Source: Saprospiraceae bacterium
Lineage (GTDB): Bacteria; Bacteroidota; Bacteroidia; Chitinophagales; Saprospiraceae
Reading direction: 5' to 3'
Assembly: GCA_016714985.1 (NCBI GenBank)
Contig: JADKBS010000009.1
Location: 186,001 to 250,000 of the forward strand
DNA: 64,000 nt
The notes below the pieces were generated by a model. The model did not search any database. It had not been told where the DNA came from and saw nothing but the letters and a program-made list of their open reading frames with translations. Positions 58,751-64,000 of the stretch are shown in pieces (positions within the stretch are counted from its first letter, which is position 1; each line of letters begins with the position of its first letter). The position numbers were made by a program, and so were the translations under genes.

Positions 58751-58819
58751 GCAGATTTCAGATTGCGGATTTCAAATTCGGGCAGCGGGAAAATCCGCAA
58801 TCCCAAATCCGTAATCCGC
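58751..58819. repeat. Inverted pair of heptamer arrays between tRNA-Arg and rpmB
   Basis: Plus-strand GCAGATT, TCAGATT, GCGGATT, TCAAATT at 58751-58778, then AATCCGC, AATCCCA, AATCCGT, AATCCGC at 58792-58819. Both are exactly 4x7 nt. On the minus (sense) strand, GCGGATT units begin nine bases after the tRNA 3' end and the AATCCGC-type units end eight bases before the rpmB ATG. Confidence 0.9.
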
Positions 58820-58827
58820 AAATGTAG

Positions 58828-58901
58828 TGACTCCGAGAGGACTCGAACCTCTAACCTTCTGATCCGTAGTCAGATGCTCTATCCAATTGAGCCACGGAGC
58901 C
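58828..58901 (-). tRNA. tRNA-Arg (ACG anticodon)
   Basis: 74 nt on the minus strand. Acceptor GGCTCCG pairs with CGGAGTC (one G-T), discriminator A. D arm GGCTCAATTGGATAGAGC, anticodon loop CTACGGA (ACG, later inosine, reading CGN), T loop GGTTCGAGTCC. No encoded CCA. Upstream of rpmB. Confidence 0.97.
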
Positions 58902-59078
58902 TTTTGAACGAAGCACAAACAACTTTTCCTTCGGAAGAAGTTCATTTCAGTGCTCGTTTTTTACATTATTTCAAAGCTGCGGAAAACCATTTTTCCGTAA
59001 GCGGCTGCAAAAATAGGGCTTTCCCAGACAAAGAAAAATTTTTTACAGAAAAATCTTTTAGAATGTTTCACGAACCCA

Positions 59079-60743
59079 TCAATGCTTCACGAATTTCCTG
59101 GAAATACTTCTGCTGAGGTCAAAGATATTGATGAAATAGGTGCCTGCTGCCCAATCGCTCACGTCAACCGTGAAGGACTGGGGCTCAAAAGGTTCTGCTT
59201 GCTGCACTTCCAAAAAACGCACCTCCTGCCCCAGCATGTTGAACACCCGGAACTTGATGTCCCGGAATTCTTGTATCGAAAAATCAACTTTTAGAAAATC
59301 GGCGGTTGGGTTTGGCGATATTTGAAGGAAATCACGGCCACCGAGGTAAATTTCTTGAAAATTGCCTTCTTCCCGCTCTTCCGGTTTGGCGATGCAATAA
59401 CTATGGAGGTATTTCATGCCATTGAATACATTCAAAAGCCCACCCGTAACAGTAATGCCCGCTAAACTTGGCAGCGGCTCCACGTTCTTCAAAATCACAT
59501 CCCTTACGAGCCTTGCAGCTGCTGCTGGGTCTTCATCCACCAATTCCTCCAAAGCGGGACAAGGCATGCTATAAAGCAGCGAAATCGCCCCTGTGACCAA
59601 AGGGCAGGCAGCGGACGTCCCCTGGAATGTCATGTCATACCCACCATTAATATCCGTTGTTGGTACCTGTTCGCCAGGTGCGCCGAGGTCAATGGTGGTC
59701 TTGCCATAGCCTGCACTAATTACTTTTTTGTCATCGGGGCCAGTATTGGTAACTGTTAGCAGGAATTCACTGGGACAAGAGGTTGGCATATCACCCACCT
59801 CATCTATATTCCAATCCTTATTGGGCGTTGCAGCCACACTGAGCACGCCGGCCTTCCCCAACAAATCGTAGTAGCCGCTCCAATACGGCTCTATGGAACA
59901 ATCAACCGGGTCGCTAATTCCAAACGAACCGTTGGTGGCAACTATATACGCACCTTTTTCCCCATTGGTCGAATTGTAAAGCTCCCGCATTTTCAAGGCG
60001 TACTCAAAGGCCGGAAAGGCTTCGTCTGGTGACAGGAAATGGAGCGGCATTATTTTAACTTTCCAGTTCACCCCGGCAAGGCCTTCGCCGTTGTCGCCAA
60101 TGGCTCCAATCAGGCCAGAGACTCCTGCTGCATGGTCGTCAGAAAGGGGAATTAGCGGACTGTCGTCATGAAAGTTCCAACCATACACGTCATCAATATA
60201 GCCGTTACCGTCGTCGTCCTGCCCATTGAATTCCTCGTTTGGATTCCGCCAGAAATTACTTTCAAGGTCGGGGTGAAAAAGATCAAATCCATTGTCAATC
60301 ACCGCAACCACGATTTCCTTGCCGCCGGGTGTTGTTCCTCCTTGGGAGTAGGGCCAAACCATCGTCAGGCCGATTCGCTCCATGTTCCATTGGGAAGGGA
60401 AAAGCGGGTCGTTGGGTTTCAAGGGGTCTTTCCGAAACTGGGTTTGGCGGTTCCAGCTTGCCGCCACGACGTCCCGCATTTTGCGCAGCGATGCCAAATC
60501 AAAATCCTCTGCCATATCGCAATTCAACTCAATCAAATGGCAATTCAACCTTGCTGAAAGGAGTTTCCTGATTTTGAAGCCGTGATTTGGCCACTCAACC
60601 GTCAAAGTGCGGGTCAATTCAGGTGCTGTCGAATTGGGCTGCAACTGTACGATGATTTCATTATGCTCGCAAGGAACCTTTGCCTTTGTTGCCAACGGCA
60701 ATAAAATGAAAAGAGAATAAATGGAGAGATAAAATGTCTTCAT
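59079..60743 (-). CDS. Secreted S8 subtilase with T9SS sorting domain (copy 1)
   Basis: 554 aa. Signal peptide MKTFYLSIYSLFILLPLATKA. S8 catalytic triad: Asp in VVAVIDNGFDLFHPDL (about 146-161), His in SDDHAAGVSGLIGA (near 205), Ser in FQGTSAACPLVTGA (near 382). The C-terminal sorting domain is ISPNPTADFLKVDFSIQE ... VFNMLGQEVRFLEV ... WAAGTYFINIFDLSRSISRKFVKH. Paralogue of the next gene, same strand, so a tandem duplication. Extracellular endoprotease. Confidence 0.92.
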   Translation of the reverse strand: MKTFYLSIYSLFILLPLATKAKVPCEHNEIIVQLQPNSTAPELTRTLTVEWPNHGFKIRKLLSARLNCHLIELNCDMAEDFDLASLRKMRDVVAASWNRQTQFRKDPLKPNDPLFPSQWNMERIGLTMVWPYSQGGTTPGGKEIVVAVIDNGFDLFHPDLESNFWRNPNEEFNGQDDDGNGYIDDVYGWNFHDDSPLIPLSDDHAAGVSGLIGAIGDNGEGLAGVNWKVKIMPLHFLSPDEAFPAFEYALKMRELYNSTNGEKGAYIVATNGSFGISDPVDCSIEPYWSGYYDLLGKAGVLSVAATPNKDWNIDEVGDMPTSCPSEFLLTVTNTGPDDKKVISAGYGKTTIDLGAPGEQVPTTDINGGYDMTFQGTSAACPLVTGAISLLYSMPCPALEELVDEDPAAAARLVRDVILKNVEPLPSLAGITVTGGLLNVFNGMKYLHSYCIAKPEEREEGNFQEIYLGGRDFLQISPNPTADFLKVDFSIQEFRDIKFRVFNMLGQEVRFLEVQQAEPFEPQSFTVDVSDWAAGTYFINIFDLSRSISRKFVKH

Positions 60744-60937
60744 GCCTGAAATATGGTTGTAGGTTGAGAAAACGCTTAGGAACGAAGCATCAATAAAGTG
60801 TACAAGATTGGGTGAACTATTTTTTCTTGTAAAGCACTTAAAAAATTAGTGCATAGCAGCGCTACGGACTTATTTTTTAAGCGATTTAGAAGGAAAAAGA
60901 GCCAGCCAAGATGTGCTTTTTATTGGTGTCTCGTCCC

Positions 60938-62714
60938 TTAATCTTTCCGAAACTTGAAGGAAATCTTTCTTGTAAGGTCAAACAGGTTCACCACATACAC
61001 CCCCTGCCGCCCAATCGCTCACGTTCAGTTTGACCGTTTGCTGCTCAAAAGGTGTCGGCACCACTTCAAGGTCGGCTATCATTTTTTGGCCCAACATATT
61101 GTAAACCCTCATTTTCAAAGGCCGAAATTCTAAAGTGCTATAATCTATGTAGAGGTAGTCGGAAGTAGGGTTCGGCCTTACACGGATGAGGTCTTTTTCA
61201 CCGAGGTAAAATTCCTTGAAATTACCCGCTGCTATTTCTTTTTCGCTTGCGATGCAATAGGCGTGGAGGTATTTCATGGCCTCATAGACATCGAGCCTGC
61301 CACCTGTGACGGTCTCATCGGCAAGGCTGGCAATTGGGGCTGTGTTTTTCAAAACGGCATCCCGCATCATGGCGGCGGTGGCGGAGGGAACGGTCAGGGC
61401 CAACGAATCAATCATGGAACAGGGCAAACTGTAAAGCAAGGCGATGGCACCCGAAACATGCGGGCAGGCCGAGGAGGTCCCGCTGAAGTCCTCTCTGTAA
61501 CTTGCGCCCAATGAGGTCGTCGGTGTGCTTTGACCGGGTGCCCCCAAGTCTATGGTCTCCTTGCCATAAGCAGCACCATCAGCCCGGTTGTCATCTTGCC
61601 CGGTATTGGTAACGGTGATCAAAAACTCGCTTTCGCAACTGGTCGGAATATCGCCTACTTGGTCCACGTTCCATTCTTGGTTGGCAGTGGCAGCGACGCT
61701 GAGCACACCAGCCTGCCCCAACGGATCGTACATGCTGCCCCACTGGGGATAATCATCGCACGAGGCCCCATCAATGCCAAAGGAGCCATTGGTCACAACG
61801 ACAAAAGCACCTTCTGCCCCATTCGATTGGTTGTAGCGCTCCCGCATTTCGAGGACGTAATCGAAAGCGGCTATCACCTCGTCCACGTACTCGATGGCAA
61901 GGGGCATCAGCTTGATGTTCCAATTGATGCCAGCCGTCCCGATGTCGTTGTTGCCACTGGCACCAATGATGCCGTTGACCGAAGTGCCGTGCCGCTCCAC
62001 GGGAAAAATGGGTGAGTTCTGCCGGAAGTTCCAGCCATAGACATCGTCCACATAGCCATTGCCGTCGTTGTCAATGCCGTCATTGGGGGTTTCGGCTTCG
62101 TTCATCCAGTAGTTGGCGGCAAGATCGGGATGGGTGAGGTCGAAGCCCTTATCGAGCACGGCCACCACGATTTCATGGCCGTGGAAGCTGGTGCCGCCCG
62201 TGGTCACTTCCCATACCTTGGGTGCTCCGATGCGCTCCATGTTCCATTGCGTATCGTAAAGCTCGTCGTTGGGGATGCTGTCACGGAACTGGACGGGAGC
62301 GTTCCAAGAGGCGGAGAGGACTTCGGGTTGGTTTTGGAAAAAATCGAGAATTGCTTGTTTATCCTTGCTTAACTTGGGCTGAAAAAGGTGGATATTCTGA
62401 TTATTGGAAAGCTGCTTCAAATGCTTCAAGTAAAAATTGGGAAAAGTCCGCCTGTTCGCATTATCGATGAAATTGGCTGCATCAACCGTTTGGCTAAACT
62501 GAATAATTAGGAGGTTTTCTTTACTACGCTTAGTTGTGGTGAATTGGGCTTTGGTTGCTCCATCAACGCCACTGCCATCGTAAGCTCGTTCTGCCAATCT
62601 TTCAGTGTTCGTCCCATGTTTGTCAACAATAACATAATCCTTAAAACACGATTGGGCGGTTGCTGACCAAGAACCGAACATGAATACCATCATTGGGAAT
62701 ACAAATCGTTTCAT
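60938..62714 (-). CDS. Secreted S8 subtilase with T9SS sorting domain (copy 2, frame-broken at the C-terminus)
   Basis: About 591 aa after repair. Signal peptide MKRFVFPMMVFMFGSWSATA. Catalytic Asp in VVAVLDKGFDLTHPDL, His in VERHGTSVNGIIGASG, Ser in FSGTSSACPHVSGAIALL. An extra base in the five-C run at 61000-61004 ends the frame early (GGVCGEPV). Reading across it gives AAGVYVVNLFDLTRKISFKFRKD and a stop at 60938, matching the end of copy 1. Two similar subtilases in tandem with about 195 bp between. Confidence 0.9.
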
Positions 62715-62718
62715 AACT

Positions 62719-63516
62719 TTAGTGATTTAGTGAGCAGCTAATTTCATTGCGCAAGTTAACAAAATATGGTGCGGCCAACAACAACCGGCTGCCATACCAC
62801 GAGAACATTTCGCCATCCACCAATCTTACGTCGGCCATTGGACAAAATTTTTTGACTTCGTCAATATGCCGTTGCTTGAAAGGGAAAGGCTCTGAGGACA
62901 GCAAAACAACCGCTGGCTTTGCTGCCGCCAGTTCTTCCAACGTTAGAATTGGGTATCGGGTTTTGTGTTCCAGCACATTTATGAAGCCTGCCAGCCGAAG
63001 CAATTCATGGATGAATGTGCCACTGCCCACGGCCATCCAAGGTTTATACCATATCATATAAGCTGCCCGAGTTTCCTGACCTTCAATTTTCAGTGATTCA
63101 AAAGCCGTTCTTATGGCGTCATTAAGTTGTCCGGCTTCCGGCTCTTTTTGCGTAAGCTGCCCGATGGAGGCTATCATGGCCAAGGCATCTTCCAAGGTCT
63201 CGATGTCGCTCGTCCAAACCGGATATTGCTGCTGCAAGGCTTCGACCGTTTGTCGGTCGTTCTCCTCTTTGTTGGCGATGATGAGGTCGGGTCGAAGGGC
63301 GGCGATTTTTTCCAAGCTGACCTGTTTCGTGCCACCCACCCGTTGTTTGGCCTTGCAATCAGGCTGGGGGTGTATGCAAAATTTGGTCAAGCCCACAACC
63401 TTTGCTCCCAAGCCTAAGTGAAACAGCAGCTCTGTTTGCGAGGGCACGAGCGAAACGATGCGCTGCGGCGGCTGTGGCAAATGTATCGAATGCCCGATTT
63501 GATCCGTGAAATGCAT
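62719..63516 (-). CDS. BtuF-like helical-backbone metal receptor (substrate-binding protein)
   Basis: 265 aa from the ATG at 63516 (MHFTDQIGHSIHLPQPPQRIVSLVPSQTELLFHLGLG). The PBP-like fold of the BtuF/FecB type has RIVSLVPSQTELL and VGGTKQVSLEKIAALRPDLIIANKEEND (split at IAAL). It has no recognisable signal peptide, and no permease or ATPase is adjacent, so a role in B12 or heme/siderophore uptake is open. Four bases separate its stop from the subtilase start. An upstream ATG at 63546 would add ten residues. Confidence 0.8.
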   Translation of the reverse strand: MHFTDQIGHSIHLPQPPQRIVSLVPSQTELLFHLGLGAKVVGLTKFCIHPQPDCKAKQRVGGTKQVSLEKIAALRPDLIIANKEENDRQTVEALQQQYPVWTSDIETLEDALAMIASIGQLTQKEPEAGQLNDAIRTAFESLKIEGQETRAAYMIWYKPWMAVGSGTFIHELLRLAGFINVLEHKTRYPILTLEELAAAKPAVVLLSSEPFPFKQRHIDEVKKFCPMADVRLVDGEMFSWYGSRLLLAAPYFVNLRNEISCSLNH

Positions 63517-63597
63517 GGGTCTCTTTGCTGAATTGACAATTTCCACGAACGGAGAAACTCAAATAGCTCGTTTCAACCGGGATTGCCAAAGTTCGGG

Positions 63598-64000
63598 TTA
63601 TATTTCCAAGGAAGCGAGCTTGGTCAGGCTTTCATCGGTGAGCCTAAAGACTGTCCACTCGTCCATGGGCGTAGCACCGAGGCTTTTGTAAAACTCAATG
63701 GATGGCGTGTTCCAGTCCAGCACCGACCATTCGAGGCGGGCACAGTCCCGCTCCACGCAAAGCCGAGCAAGCGCTTGTAGCAGCAACTTACCATAGCCCT
63801 TGCCCCGGTAGGCTGGCCGCACGAACAGGTCTTCGAGATAAATACCGGGCTTGCCCCGAAAAGTGGAGAAGTTGTGGAAGAACAAGGCAAAACCGACTGG
63901 CGCTTCATCCTCGAAACAGAGAAAGACCTCGGCAGCGGGCCTTGGCCCAAACAGCGCATGGCCAAGCATCTCTTCCGTGGCTACGACATCGTCAAGCATC
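63598..64000 (-). CDS. GNAT N-acetyltransferase (5' end outside the window)
   Basis: The visible part is LLDDVVATEEMLGHALFG-like through the end. Family blocks include FLCFEDEAPVGFALFFHNF, IYLEDLFVRPAYRGKGYGKLLLQAL (split at AYRGKG; the RGKGYGK acetyl-CoA loop), RLEWSVLDWNTPSIEFYKSLGA. It resembles the diamine acetyltransferase (SSAT-like) subgroup, whose proteins begin about 25-30 residues before the visible start, so the true start is beyond 64000. Acetylates a primary amine. Confidence 0.88.
   Translation of the reverse strand, partial: MLDDVVATEEMLGHALFGPRPAAEVFLCFEDEAPVGFALFFHNFSTFRGKPGIYLEDLFVRPAYRGKGYGKLLLQALARLCVERDCARLEWSVLDWNTPSIEFYKSLGATPMDEWTVFRLTDESLTKLASLEI

Overview
The window looks like chromosomal DNA of a Bacteroidota, most likely a Saprospiria-like heterotroph. 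The reasons are: seven secreted proteins with type IX secretion (T9SS) C-terminal sorting domains, TAnnTTTG-type promoter boxes with no Shine-Dalgarno sequences, the gene order rpmB-rpmG-DUF4295-ftsY, HYR/SprB-like adhesin repeats, LytTR and reg_prop two-component proteins, and UMF1 and DUF4331 genes. Base composition is near balanced, except for two AT-rich patches (about 11.0-12.6 kb and 28.0-29.6 kb) that look acquired.

Layout. 1-7.4 kb (minus): a degenerate M56/BlaR1-like membrane protein, galK, an M14 peptidase, a methyltransferase and an MBL hydrolase. 7.8-10.8 kb: rimK and a frame-broken GH20 hexosaminidase. 10.9-13.1 kb: a broken xisH with an intact xisI, plus two unknown genes. 13.3-20 kb: a tocopherol-cyclase-like gene, two tandem DUF4331 paralogues and a TPR lipoprotein. 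20.4-28 kb: a giant adhesin-like T9SS protein and a double-domain amidohydrolase. 28-29.6 kb: a two-gene SMC/OLD-type ATPase plus TOPRIM-like module, a candidate defence system. 29.7-32.1 kb: two ATP-grasp ligases. 32-44 kb: an M12B-like protease, a LytTR regulator, an outer-membrane barrel protein, a reg_prop histidine kinase and an M4 protease. 44-48 kb: an FMN oxidase, UMF1 transporter and CAT-like operon, then moaD/moaE. 48.4-55.4 kb: a TPR kinase, an amidohydrolase, an M15 peptidase and an M14 peptidase. 55.5-58.9 kb: rplU-rpmA, then tRNA-Arg, rpmB, rpmG, DUF4295 and ftsY. 59-64 kb: tandem subtilases, a BtuF-like protein and a GNAT fragment.

The economy is that of a polymer degrader: secreted proteases, exo-hexosaminidase, amidohydrolases and adhesins, with two histidine kinases for sensing.

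The most unusual signal is non-coding. Many gene boundaries carry short tandem arrays with 7-, 8- or 10-bp units, often as inverted pairs. G-rich units (for example GCGGATT) follow the upstream gene's 3' end, and the complementary C-rich units (AATCCGC) precede the next start codon. Unit sequence differs between loci but the geometry is the same.

About eleven single-base frame breaks interrupt otherwise good long genes, many in or next to homopolymers, so consensus error is likely. I report such genes as single spans. xisH also carries a substitution-type nonsense codon, so it is more likely truly broken.
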